A stretch of DNA of 19,947 bases from Fidelibacterota bacterium (GCA_029931905.1 JAOZRH010000006.1:9069-29015); one strand, 5' to 3'; numbered from the stretch's first letter, positions 1-7,329 are shown. Notes: generated by a model from the letters alone, not told the origin. Numbers and translations: made by a program.

Positions 1-480
1 CTTCATAAGCAAGTTTGATTTCAGCACCAGTCTGATCAGCTGTAGCAAGTGCTTCAATATTATCAAGTTTATTCTGATCTGCATCATCAAAACAATTTGT
101 ATCAGCCTGAGCTTCATATAAAGATTTAATTTCAGAACCAGTCTGATCAGCAGTTGCACCAGTTTCAATACCAGCAAGTTTAGTAACCTGACTATCAGTA
201 AATGCATTAGTATCAGCTTCGGCTTCATAAGCAAGTTTGATTTCAGCACCAGTCTGATCATCAGTAGCACCATTTTCAATACTAGCAAGTTTTAATTGTG
301 CAGCATCGTCAAAACAATTTGTATCAGCAACAGCTTCATAAAGTGTTTTAATTTCAGAACCAGTCTGATCAGCAGAAGCACCATTTTCAACACTTGCCAA
401 TTTTGCTAAATTAGCATCATCAAATACATTTGTATCTGGTTCACTTTCATAAGCAGCCTTAATAGCAGAACCAGTCATTG
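1..480 (-). repeat. 111-bp in-frame tandem repeats of the tail fibre gene
   Basis: The string ACCAGTCTGATC recurs with start positions 26, 137, 248 and 359, and a diverged copy (ACCAGTCATTG) starts at 470. The spacing is exactly 111 bp, or 37 codons. Alternate copies resemble each other more than neighbours do: GAEIKLAYEAEADTNAF alternates with a GSEIKxLYEAxADTNCF form. This suggests a 222-bp unit was duplicated. Confidence 0.9.
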
Positions 481-1189
481 TACTACCAGTATTAGACAGA
501 TCAACCCAAGTTATACCATCATTTGTATATTGCCAAGTATTAACTGTTTCATTATATCTAAAAATTGCATTATTTTCAGTTCCACGTTCAACTTGAATTC
601 CACAATTTGAAGCTGGAGTACCCATATAATCTTCATTCAAGATAAAATATTCAGCAGTGGTACCAGTAACATTAGCTTTAGTATTAATCAAATTATCAAT
701 AGCTGTAGTTGTATATCTATCATTTAATTCTGCTGTTAATCCTTCAATAGCACTAATCGGATGAACATCAATTCCAGATGTTCCACTAAGTTCAGCATGA
801 CTTTGAACTGAAATATTAAATGCAGGTCTTACGTCATTAACCATATCATAAGTAATTGCAATATCAGTACTTTTCAAATAAACAGCTGCAAGTGGAAAAC
901 ATTTAGCAGGACATTCCGGGAAGATTGGATTACTACTTTCAAGTCCTTGAATAATATCAAGAGTTCCATTATGTCTTAAAACGAGAAGATCCCATTTAGC
1001 ATTCGCGGGTGGAGCGATAAAAGCTGCAGTATTTCCACCAGCATATTCTACTGCTGTTTTACCATTTACCCACATAAGTCCAGGAGAAACACGCAAAGAC
1101 ATATTCGGTGTACTCTGTGCTTCAACTTTCAATGTAGAAAAATGATATCCTTCGGCTCGTAAACTATTTCCCTGAGGAGGTAAATTCAT
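1..1189 (-). CDS. Tail fibre protein with 37-aa repeats (3' end outside window)
   Basis: Open from an ATG at 1189 to the window edge, so about 396 residues are visible and the C-terminus is missing. A GGAG lies 11 bases before the ATG. Residues 1 to about 235 form a non-repetitive N-terminal part (start MNLPPQGNSL) with beta-type composition, likely the attachment end. From about residue 237 onward come tandem 37-residue repeats of the form DQTGxEIKxxYEAxADTNxF followed by KLAxIExGA. This repeat type is common in phage tail fibres and fibre-like adhesins, and I infer host-receptor binding or a fibre shaft. No catalytic motif or membrane segment is visible. The gene lies downstream of the homing endonuclease gene, 46 bases after its stop. 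It is complete at the 5' end and lacks only its 3' end. Confidence 0.8.
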   Translation of the reverse strand, partial: MNLPPQGNSLRAEGYHFSTLKVEAQSTPNMSLRVSPGLMWVNGKTAVEYAGGNTAAFIAPPANAKWDLLVLRHNGTLDIIQGLESSNPIFPECPAKCFPLAAVYLKSTDIAITYDMVNDVRPAFNISVQSHAELSGTSGIDVHPISAIEGLTAELNDRYTTTAIDNLINTKANVTGTTAEYFILNEDYMGTPASNCGIQVERGTENNAIFRYNETVNTWQYTNDGITWVDLSNTGSTMTGSAIKAAYESEPDTNVFDDANLAKLASVENGASADQTGSEIKTLYEAVADTNCFDDAAQLKLASIENGATDDQTGAEIKLAYEAEADTNAFTDSQVTKLAGIETGATADQTGSEIKSLYEAQADTNCFDDADQNKLDNIEALATADQTGAEIKLAYE

Positions 1190-1204
1190 TTTTTGTAATT
1201 CTCC

Positions 1205-1243
1205 TTAAATTATTCTTTTAAATTATTCTTTTAAATTATTTTT
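1205..1243. repeat. Three tandem copies of a 13-bp AT-rich repeat
   Basis: TTAAATTATTCTT occurs at 1205-1217 and 1218-1230, with a one-mismatch copy at 1231-1243. The repeat sits at the junction between the end of the homing endonuclease gene (stop at 1236-1238) and the leader of the tail fibre gene. Slippage could have made it. I see no terminator hairpin here. Confidence 0.75.
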
Positions 1244-2951
1244 TAAATATAACATTTCCACAATCCCAAATTTTTATATAACCATTATTAAACATATTTT
1301 GTGATTCAGTTAGACTTTCATCAAAACTTTCTAAAACACTTTCAAGTTTATGTTTCTGAAATTTTTGACGTGAATACCTATCTTGATTTTTCACGTAAAA
1401 ATATCCTGGTTTTGTTAATGAATCAAATATAAATCCGGATGCCAAATAACCTTTTCCAACACCAAATCGTAGATCAGCATACGTAACTATTGATGTTGGT
1501 TTTAGAGTTCGTTCAACATGTTTCGTAAGACGTGAAAGTCCACCTAGAACTCGATGGTTAAGTTTACTACAAAATCTATAAATTTCAATTTCAGATTTTT
1601 TATCAAATCTTGGTTTACCAACAGTCATTACACTAACTAGTTCGTTTTTATAAGCAAGCCCATAATGTGTACCATTAATAAAATCTTGAATATGATTCTC
1701 GAACATAAATTGTTTTGCAAATGTGTTATTAATCTTACCTATTTCACATTTACGTGCAAATATTTTATTTAAATTAAGATTAAACTTATTTAATAAAATT
1801 GATTTAACAATTTCTTTCTTATCAATCCATTCATCTTCAAAAATATGTATTAGTTGTATTCCCAAATCATTACATAATTTTGTTTTGTTCAAATGATAAT
1901 TTTTGTCTTTCCCATGTTGTTCACTATGCCAATACACTCCATTAAATTCAATTGCTAACTTAAAATCAGGTATATAAATATCCAACTCAAGTGGTGAAAT
2001 AATATTTCTCACATTAAATTGTACGTTACAAGAAATATGGTCTAATATAAATTCTTGCAATTCAATTTCACCTGTTGAAACATTTCTTGGATAACATGAT
2101 GGGCATCTAGGGACTTTTCCATTATTTATACTACATTTAAAAATCAAATCACATTCTTTATGCTGTACTTCAACATATTGTTTTTTAACACCAATATATT
2201 CTTCTTCTGTAGTTAGTAAATCATATTCAATTCCTATCCGATCTGAAGATTTGAGAAATTGAAAAAAATTAAACTTAGTTTTAATTAGTTTTTTATCTTG
2301 AACTTCTTTTGAACCAAATGGGCTAATTGAACCATATTTCTTTAAATTCGTTTCTTCAATCTGTGAACGAATTGTTTTATCTTGTAAAGTCCATTTCACA
2401 CCCCGGTTCTTCAAATTCGTTTCATTTGTTTTCTTTTGAACTTCTTTTGAACCAAATGGACTTGGTGAATTAAACTTTTCTCGAAATGTCATTAGCACTG
2501 TTTCATGAAAATCTTTATTTTTAAAAGGATGTGTTTCACCATAATTTTCTAAAAATGTATTAGTTCGTTTATCAATAATATCTTTATTCAACAATGGATA
2601 ATCAGTACCAAATCGTTTCTGACATGTATCCTTAGTTTTCTGACGAACTTCTTTAGAATTACTCATACATTTAAGTGAACAATATTGTGAATAACCTTGT
2701 GTAAAATGTCGATATTTAACATGTTTAACTTTACAATGTTTACAAAGAGGTCTTTCATAAAAACCATACGCAATTTGATATAGTCTCTCAGTGAATTTAC
2801 AGTCATCGTCTAAATAATCAGTATGTTTTATAATTATACTTTTTAAATATTTTAATGATTTAGTCTTTGTGATTTTTGTAGTTAAAGTTCTAATTGTCGT
2901 ACTATCACCATTAAGTTCAATTAATTTTTTAATTACATTTTCTCTAGTCAT
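1236..2951 (-). CDS. Free-standing homing endonuclease with Vsr-like (EDxHD-type) nuclease core
   Basis: A 571-aa protein starting at ATG 2951, with AAGGA about 10 bases upstream. The N-terminal part has a CxxC...CxxxC zinc-ribbon-like cluster near residues 70-95. Next come about four or five diverged repeats of roughly 30 residues (for example SPFGSKEVQ, seen twice), as in modular DNA-binding regions of phage endonucleases. The nuclease core is near residues 320-375: ELDIYIP with E322 and D324, AIEFNGVYWHSE with E335 and H342, then GIQLIHIFEDEW. This matches the Vsr-related family typified by I-Bth0305I. The C-terminal domain ends with motifs such as PGYFY, RYSRQKF and KIWDCGN that are usual in these proteins. 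It should make a site-specific double-strand break. It lies between the capsid and fibre genes rather than inside an intron, so I call it free-standing. No truncation is visible. Confidence 0.85.
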   Translation of the reverse strand: MTRENVIKKLIELNGDSTTIRTLTTKITKTKSLKYLKSIIIKHTDYLDDDCKFTERLYQIAYGFYERPLCKHCKVKHVKYRHFTQGYSQYCSLKCMSNSKEVRQKTKDTCQKRFGTDYPLLNKDIIDKRTNTFLENYGETHPFKNKDFHETVLMTFREKFNSPSPFGSKEVQKKTNETNLKNRGVKWTLQDKTIRSQIEETNLKKYGSISPFGSKEVQDKKLIKTKFNFFQFLKSSDRIGIEYDLLTTEEEYIGVKKQYVEVQHKECDLIFKCSINNGKVPRCPSCYPRNVSTGEIELQEFILDHISCNVQFNVRNIISPLELDIYIPDFKLAIEFNGVYWHSEQHGKDKNYHLNKTKLCNDLGIQLIHIFEDEWIDKKEIVKSILLNKFNLNLNKIFARKCEIGKINNTFAKQFMFENHIQDFINGTHYGLAYKNELVSVMTVGKPRFDKKSEIEIYRFCSKLNHRVLGGLSRLTKHVERTLKPTSIVTYADLRFGVGKGYLASGFIFDSLTKPGYFYVKNQDRYSRQKFQKHKLESVLESFDESLTESQNMFNNGYIKIWDCGNVIFKK

Positions 2952-2985
2952 ATTAGGTTTTCCTTAATCAACCATTAATATATTT

Positions 2986-3057
2986 TTTAATCTAGAGGTT
3001 AGATACATATTAAGGAATAGTATCAAAAGGAGCGACCTTCTGTCCCTCTAGATTAAA
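2986..3057 (-). ncRNA. Structured three-way-junction element between capsid and endonuclease genes
   Basis: A perfect 13-bp inverted repeat (2986-2998 with 3045-3057; CCTCTAGATTAAA) encloses two further hairpins as read on the minus strand. One is AGAAGG-TCGCT-CCTTTT. The other is GATACTATT-CCTT-AATA(T)GTATC. It begins 7 bases after the capsid stop codon. It is not followed by a U-run, so it is not a standard intrinsic terminator. It could be an RNA processing or stability element, or a leader for the endonuclease gene. I do not recognise it as a known ribozyme. The function is unknown. Confidence 0.5.
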
Positions 3058-3064
3058 TTAAAAA

Positions 3065-3628
3065 TTAACCAATAAATGTATTAAGATTATTTACAGTCAA
3101 CAGACCAAGACCTTCAGTACGAGCAATTTCAATCATAGTTCTTGCTCTTACAAAGTGTCTAGTGTTACCATCTGTAGTTTCTTTAACAATATAAAGAGGG
3201 TTGTAAATAAGATCAACAATAGTAGTTTTCTCAAGAGCATTACTAGGAGCTTTTGTAGAAAGATACATTTTATTATCTGAAATTGCAGAAGATTCAAGAA
3301 CTTTTAATTTCAAGAACTGAGCGTTTGAACCTGTCCAACCAAGTTCACCTTGACGAGATGGTAATGATACCATCATGTCCTGAAGAGAACGAAGAAGGGC
3401 TGCTGATTTGAGCCCTGTTACAAGGTAACTAGGATACATATTAAAGTTTTTATAGATAATTCCCATAAGTGTTGCTATCTTAGGAGTTATACCTTTCAAA
3501 ATATCCATGATATTTGCAGGGTTATAATCACCTGTTGCTGTAACAAAATCATTAAGATCTACTGTTAATGAAGCATTATTAGCAGCAATCTGAGTCTCGG
3601 CAGCACCGAGGAAGAAAGCTAAATCATA
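3065..3628 (-). CDS. gp23: Major capsid protein (gp23-like), exon 3
   Basis: Last exon of the split capsid gene, 187 codons plus TAA at 3065-3067. The exon begins with TAT GAT TTA right after an intron-terminal G at 3629. In-frame coding (YDLAFFLGAAETQIA) runs from there, so an apparent ATG at 3508 is internal and not a true start. The exon continues phase 0 from exon 2 (...VLLNKD). It encodes the C-terminal third of the protein, with features such as NMYPSYLVTG, SLPSRQGELGW and a closing RTMIEIARTEGLGLL. Exons 5566-5323, 5015-4261 and 3628-3065 total 1563 nt, giving 520 aa against 521 for T4 gp23. The protein should form the hexameric capsid lattice after cleavage by the prohead protease. 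The exon boundary is inferred from intron structure and frame, not from RNA data. Confidence 0.85.
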   Translation of the reverse strand, partial: YDLAFFLGAAETQIAANNASLTVDLNDFVTATGDYNPANIMDILKGITPKIATLMGIIYKNFNMYPSYLVTGLKSAALLRSLQDMMVSLPSRQGELGWTGSNAQFLKLKVLESSAISDNKMYLSTKAPSNALEKTTIVDLIYNPLYIVKETTDGNTRHFVRARTMIEIARTEGLGLLTVNNLNTFIG

Positions 3629-4260
3629 CGTTATATTTAATAGAGGTCGTTACTCTCTACCCGCGATTATTAATCGCTGCTATATGTCTCCATATAGACT
3701 AGACTATATCATCATCCAAAATGATTATTTTTTATTTTCGTGAACCAATTACAGGTTCAAATTTATTTGATTTTTTAAGATTTTGTTCAACTGTTAAAAT
3801 TTGAAGATTATTTTCAACATGTAATCCAGAAACTAAACTATGTTTTAATGGTATAATATGATCTACATGTCGTTTAATACCATCTAATTTTTCTATTTTT
3901 GTTGTTTTGTAAGTTTTATTATTTTTATCTCCTCTGTAGATTTAAAATGAGGGGTGATAAATTTTCAGAGGTAATTTATCAGGTAGCTAACCATTTCCCC
4001 TCAAACTGTATTATTATTTTTCATTTTGGATGTCTCCCGTTTCCACTCACTCGAGTGTACTTCCTTTCGGAATAGTCGTTGAACCTTCTTCATATTATGA
4101 TAACGAATCATAACTTAGAAGCTTGGCTGCTGATTGTCTAATCTCTATCACTTCACTTTCAACTTATTTCTAAGTTAATTAGCGGATAGAGTTCTAAAGA
4201 GTTTCCAGCAATTAGAGAGATTTGCTTATATCATTACTAATATAAGGGACTATTTTGTTA
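3629..4260 (-). ncRNA. Group I intron 2 of the major capsid gene (632 nt)
   Basis: The intron starts TAAC right after exon codon GAT (4261-4263), so an in-frame stop opens it as in T4 introns. P1 pairs exon GGAT with GTCC in the intron, with U-G at the splice site. P2 is a hairpin around 4220-4245 (CTTATAT with ATATAAG). Core elements read on the minus strand: P AATTGCTGGAAA (4202-4213), Q AATCAGCAGCC (4125-4135), R GTTCAACGACTAT (4072-4084), S GATATAGTCT (3701-3710). P8 is a 12-bp stem (CATCCAAAATGA / TCATTTTGGATG) whose loop holds about 300 nt, including an HNH endonuclease remnant. A hairpin with TAGAG/CTCTA precedes the terminal G at 3629. Confidence 0.88.
3732..3941 (-). pseudogene. Remnant of an HNH homing endonuclease in the intron P8 loop
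   Basis: An open frame from 3941 to a TAA at 3732-3734 encodes about 69 residues, including HVDHIIPL, VSGLHVENNLQIL and EQNLKKSNKF. These are the C-terminal half of an HNH nuclease: the DH pair, the N of the NNLQ motif and the downstream N/K segment. The frame has an in-frame TAA upstream at 3942-3944 and no ATG, GTG or TTG start. The N-terminal half of the family (metal-binding cysteines or DNA-binding part) is absent. A GAGGAG lies nearby at about 3930-3935 without a start codon after it. I read it as a decayed gene that once mobilised the intron. A short peptide from an unusual start cannot be excluded. Confidence 0.75.
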
Positions 4261-5015
4261 ATCCTTGTTTAAGAGCACTTGTCGTTTAATAGCTTCGCTC
4301 AACGTACGCATCACATCGATCTTAAAAATACTCTTATAATCCTGCATAGTTTCCTGAGTTAAATCAATAAGAAAATCCTCATTCTCATCAATTGTTAAAT
4401 CAGTAAGTTCAGTCTTAATCTGAACACGAGTTCTACCATTCATAGTAGAAACCGGAGTAAATCTTAAAGTGACCGTTGCATAATCAAATACAAATGTAGA
4501 AGTAGGTGTACCATCAGATACGATACCAGAAATAGTAATATTACCTGAATCATAATCAACATGACCATTAAGATTAAGTGTAGTTTCAGTACTTGTACTA
4601 TCGTTAAATTTAATTTCACCAAGAATTTGAGATCTATTATCAGGACGAATATTTACAACAGTATCCCAAACATGAGTAGCTGTACCAGCATCAGTTTCAG
4701 TTACTCGGACAGATGTTACAAGAGTATAACGTCTATTCATTTTAAAACTATCTGCTGAAATAACTGCTGCAGTAAATGAATTAACAGCAGAACCAGGAGC
4801 TACATTGATATCAATCGTATTAGCTCTAACAAGCTGTGCTGAAGTTGGAATTGTTCTTTCAGTTGTTGTAAGTCCATCATAAGATTTTGTTATTGCTTTA
4901 ATAGTAATCTTAGGAATAGAAACTACAGGTGAAGAAACAGGATATACATTACATAATTCCGCAATAATAGGACTACTGTAAATATCAGTTAAAATTGGAA
5001 AGGAAAGCACTGTCC
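4261..5015 (-). CDS. gp23: Major capsid protein (gp23-like), exon 2
   Basis: Middle exon of the capsid gene, 755 nt. The frame is open upstream to a TTG at 5031, but intron 1 covers 5016 onward. The only 3' splice choice I found that ends in G, keeps frame and avoids a stop gives TGG ACA GTG CTT (W TVLSFPILTD). The exon ends at GAT 4261-4263, and the TAA that follows is the first codon of intron 2, not a real stop. It encodes the central capsid region (SFPILTDIYSSPIIAELC, then Thr/Ile/Val-rich beta segments), consistent with an HK97-fold shell protein. Its translation joins exon 3 in phase 0. The 5' edge is the least certain of the exon borders in this gene. Confidence 0.83.
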
Positions 5016-5322
5016 CGCTTTCAATATTCAATAGAAGTCGTTAATTTCTACCCGCGCCATTACACGCAGCTATATGTTTCCATACAGACTAGACTATATC
5101 ATCATCTCGTAAGATGTCTCGTACTTCCACTCACTTGAGTGTACTCCCGTTAGGGATAGTCGTTGAACCTTCTTCCTCTATTTGATAGATAGGAAGCTTG
5201 GCTGCTGATTGCCCAATCTCTAGTACTTCACTTCAAAGTTGTTACCAACTAGGTTAGCGACTAGAGCTCTAAGGGGTTTCCAGCAGTTCACGAGATTTTA
5301 AGTGGTCAGACAGATTAAATTA
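5016..5322 (-). ncRNA. Group I intron 1 of the major capsid gene (307 nt)
   Basis: The intron starts TAAT after exon AGTGGTT. P1 pairs AGTGGTT with GACCACT and places U-G at the splice site. Core elements on the minus strand: P AACTGCTGGAAA (5277-5288), Q AATCAGCAGCC (5200-5210), R GTTCAACGACTAT (5156-5168), S GATATAGTCT (5091-5100). P8 is a minimal stem CATCT/AGATG. A TAGAA/TTCTA hairpin precedes the 3' end. The 3' splice site at G5016 is chosen by frame; a G at the TTG about 6 nt earlier would create a stop. There is no open reading frame inside. It shares a 188-bp identical block with portal intron 1. Confidence 0.87.
5111..5298. repeat. 188-bp identical block, copy in capsid intron 1
   Basis: Read by eye, this block is identical base for base to 7709-7896 in portal intron 1. 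It covers the intron 5' half: the P, Q and R elements with P3-P6 and the start of P8. Identity stops inside P8 on one side and just before P1 on the other. It is a repeat inside two different structural genes. Confidence 0.92.
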
Positions 5323-5566
5323 AACCACTACCAAATGCTGAACTAGGTACATTTGCACTTTCAGTTAAGAGACATTCTCTATTTCTATTAGCAACATCTA
5401 TTACAGATTCACGAATATTATCTTCCATTCCATCAGTTAACGTATCTACATACGCTCTAAACATACCTTCATCCTGAATCATTCTAGCAGCTCCCATTGG
5501 AGTACTTACATCCTCAGCATGTTCACGAATAAATGACTCATAATTTTCAAAAATTGGTGTATCCAT
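5323..5566 (-). CDS. gp23: Major capsid protein (gp23-like), exon 1 with maturation site
   Basis: ATG at 5566, with GGGAG 11 bases upstream and 23 bases after the protease gene. The exon gives 81 codons plus one base (MDTPIFENYE... SSAFGSG). The frame would stop at 5315, but that stop lies inside the intron. The first 69 residues are acidic and end L67-T68-E69 before S70. The T4 prohead protease cuts after (L/I)-x-E and removes the first 65 residues of gp23. I therefore infer cleavage after E69 during maturation. This supports both the capsid call and pairing with the adjacent protease. Phase-1 junction with exon 2. Confidence 0.8.
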
Positions 5567-5589
5567 TTTTGTTTTTTCTCCCGTTACAT

Positions 5590-6348
5590 TTATATTATAA
5601 ATTTAATTTTATTAGTTATAATTTCATCGAAATTTTCTCGAATTATATCATCAATGAACCTCATTATACATTGTCCACCTTCACAAACCATAGTTTGATT
5701 TAAATCCATTGTATCAACTGATTCCATTAATTCAATTGAATTTTTTGGAACAAATTCATTACAATTTTCAGGTAAAAATTTCAATATTCGAGCTTCAGTA
5801 TATGATGGATTTGAAACAATATCATACGTTATTGGTTTAATTGGTGTTTTAACCATTAATGTACCGTCAGACAATGGTTCTACTGAACCTAAAGCCCGAA
5901 GAGAAAAACCAATATTAACCTTATCTTTAACAATCAAGTTAGCAAAATCTGGACCTTTAAAACCACTTAAAGTTTCAACTTCTCCAATTATATCACTTCC
6001 TCTCATAAAAACATTTCTAAGTTTTGCTGCACTATTATTAACTTCAACAATAGCTGCTCTTTTTCTTAAAGTTTCTGGAGAATCAGATACAAACATTGGA
6101 TGATCAATTTCCATCATTAACGAACCTTTTTTAGCTCGATTAGATAATTGTGTAGTAATATTTTCACATACTCGCTTTGAATAAATTCTACCATTCTGAT
6201 TTCGTTCTTCTGCGGTTTGTAATTTAGTTTCAAATGCTATTTTAGTATTACCATTTTCATCAGTGGCTTCTTCTAAAATCTTCATTTGACTCGATGATAT
6301 ATTAGAGGTATTTTCAAAAATAAAGTAAAAATTATTTTTACCTTTCAC
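5590..6348 (-). CDS. gp21: Prohead core protease (gp21-like serine protease)
   Basis: A 252-aa protein starting at GTG 6348, with GAGGAG 6-7 bases upstream. The GTG overlaps the TGA of the preceding gene by 4 bases, so translation is probably coupled. The domain spans about residues 35-195. His83 lies in MEIDHPM and Ser149 in NIGFSLRALG, the His/Ser pair expected of the T4 gp21 family (herpesvirus assemblin fold). Also visible are NGRIYSK (52-58) and ITYDIVSNPSY (173-183), which typify these proteases. It should sit inside the prohead core, activate itself, and cleave core proteins and the capsid N-terminus. Its position after the portal and before the capsid gene is as in T4, except that no separate scaffold gene lies between. 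Length is close to T4 gp21 (212 aa). Confidence 0.93.
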   Translation of the reverse strand: MKGKNNFYFIFENTSNISSSQMKILEEATDENGNTKIAFETKLQTAEERNQNGRIYSKRVCENITTQLSNRAKKGSLMMEIDHPMFVSDSPETLRKRAAIVEVNNSAAKLRNVFMRGSDIIGEVETLSGFKGPDFANLIVKDKVNIGFSLRALGSVEPLSDGTLMVKTPIKPITYDIVSNPSYTEARILKFLPENCNEFVPKNSIELMESVDTMDLNQTMVCEGGQCIMRFIDDIIRENFDEIITNKIKFII

Positions 6349-6638
6349 GATTTCTCCTCTGTATTATCTAAATTTGTTTTTTCAATTTTTTCTAATAATT
6401 TATCAGCTAAAATCATTAGAGCATTATATGATAATTCATTTTGAAATTTCAAAATAAAATCCAAATCATCACGTTGAATACCATGTTTAAATAATTGACT
6501 TTGAACATCAATTAATCTTTTCGACAGATAAAATTTTTTAAGAGGTTCAATTTCAGTTAAAGGATCAGATTCTTGTTCTTCTTGAGGTATTTCATCCGTT
6601 GGTATTCCTTCATTATCAAATTGTTCGAACACTAACAT
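6345..6638 (-). CDS. Hypothetical 97-aa protein between portal and protease (possible core component)
   Basis: I place the start at ATG 6638 because GGAGG lies 8 bases before it. That site is built from the last codons of the portal gene, whose TAA is 2 bases before the ATG. An upstream ATG at 6671 exists but lacks this support and would overlap the portal more. The N-terminal third is acidic (EIPQEEQESDP) and contains L-T-E, a possible prohead protease site. The rest is predicted helical and charged (residues 35-90). In T4 the genes between portal and protease encode small core proteins (gp67, gp68), so a core or portal-linked role fits by position. I see no sequence motif that proves it. 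The gene ends in TGA overlapping the protease start. Confidence 0.75.
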   Translation of the reverse strand: MLVFEQFDNEGIPTDEIPQEEQESDPLTEIEPLKKFYLSKRLIDVQSQLFKHGIQRDDLDFILKFQNELSYNALMILADKLLEKIEKTNLDNTEEKS

Positions 6639-6639
6639 A

Positions 6640-7055
6640 TTAAAATCCTCCTTCACCTTCACCATCTGCACCTACAATATTTTTGGCGCGTTTTTGACCC
6701 ATATATTTATCTGCTTCTTGTTCAAAATTCGTCCAATCTATATACGGTACATAATTTTTCAAAAATGTAAAGGGATCAAATTCCATATTTAACTGTTGAA
6801 ATACACCACCTATATTACCAACACTTGAAAGAGTTGATTCAACTAATTGTAGTATAAGAACAACAGGTGGAATAAGACCAGTAGATACATATTGTGACGG
6901 AACAAATTTTTTTTCTTGAATAACTGCAATTCGATCAACCATCTTATTCAAACCTTCTGTTATTGTTTCTTGAAGATCCGATATTTCAGTGGCAAATGTT
7001 GTATTTACATGAAGTAGCTGTTCACGAAGTTCCACTACATCCATATACCCAAGAT
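6640..7055 (-). CDS. gp20: Portal protein (gp20-like), exon 3
   Basis: Last portal exon, 416 nt, ending TAA at 6640-6642. It starts AT CTT GGG TAT ATG after an intron-terminal G at 7056. Together with the last T of exon 2 it reads A-P-Y-L-G-Y-M-D-V-V-E-L-R-E-Q-L, a smooth join in a region conserved among portal proteins. The ATG at 7044 is therefore internal. The exon encodes the helical stem and C-terminal crown (DLQETITEGLNKMVDRI, then FDPFTFLKNYVPYIDW). It ends with an acidic-glycine tail (GEGEGGF) whose codons also serve as the ribosome binding site of the next gene. The joined portal is 658 aa, longer than T4 gp20 (524 aa). Confidence 0.9.
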
Positions 7056-7329
7056 CTTAATATTCAATATAACTCGCTAGATTATACCCGGGAATTACAC
7101 CCAGCTATATATTTCTATATAGAATAGACTATATCATTAACTCTAATTAATTAAAGTTATCTCCCGTTTCCACTCGCTTGAGTGTACTTCCTTTCGGAAT
7201 AGTCGTTGCACGTTCCCTATAATAACTTAGGGCTTCGCTCAGGATTGTCCTCACCATTTTGTGTTAGGATATTCCCTGAATTAGAGAGATTTTTCATTAG
7301 ATTATTACTAATCTATGCCGCTATAATTA
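7056..7329 (-). ncRNA. Group I intron 2 of the portal gene (274 nt)
   Basis: Smallest of the four introns. It begins TAAT after exon CCGT. P1 pairs CCGT with GCGG, with U-G at the splice site. P2 is TAGATTAG-TAA-TAATCTA-like, near 7295-7315. Core elements on the minus strand: P around 7271-7282 (AATTCAGGGAA), Q AATCCTGAGC (about 7233-7242), R AACGACTAT (7199-7211), S GATATAGTCT (7126-7135). P8 is short. A TATAA/TTATA hairpin precedes the terminal G at 7056. There is no coding capacity. A 48-bp part (7161-7208) matches capsid intron 2 (4034-4081) at 46 positions. Confidence 0.87.

Noticed and set aside
1..480. CRISPR-like repeats
   Set aside because: The 111-bp period is in frame, without unique spacers between exact short repeats. 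It encodes fibre repeats.
2986..3057. Plain intrinsic terminator of the capsid gene
   Set aside because: The stem encloses two more hairpins and is followed by an A-rich rather than U-rich run on the transcribed strand.
4561..4758. Plus-strand 65-aa frame, and similar ones at 10218, 17974 and 18406
   Set aside because: All lie antisense to well-supported genes and show composition mirroring those genes.
4258..5031. A separate 257-aa gene starting with TTG at 5031
   Set aside because: The TTG lies in intron 1 and the TAA at 4258 opens intron 2. The sequence is the middle exon of the capsid gene.
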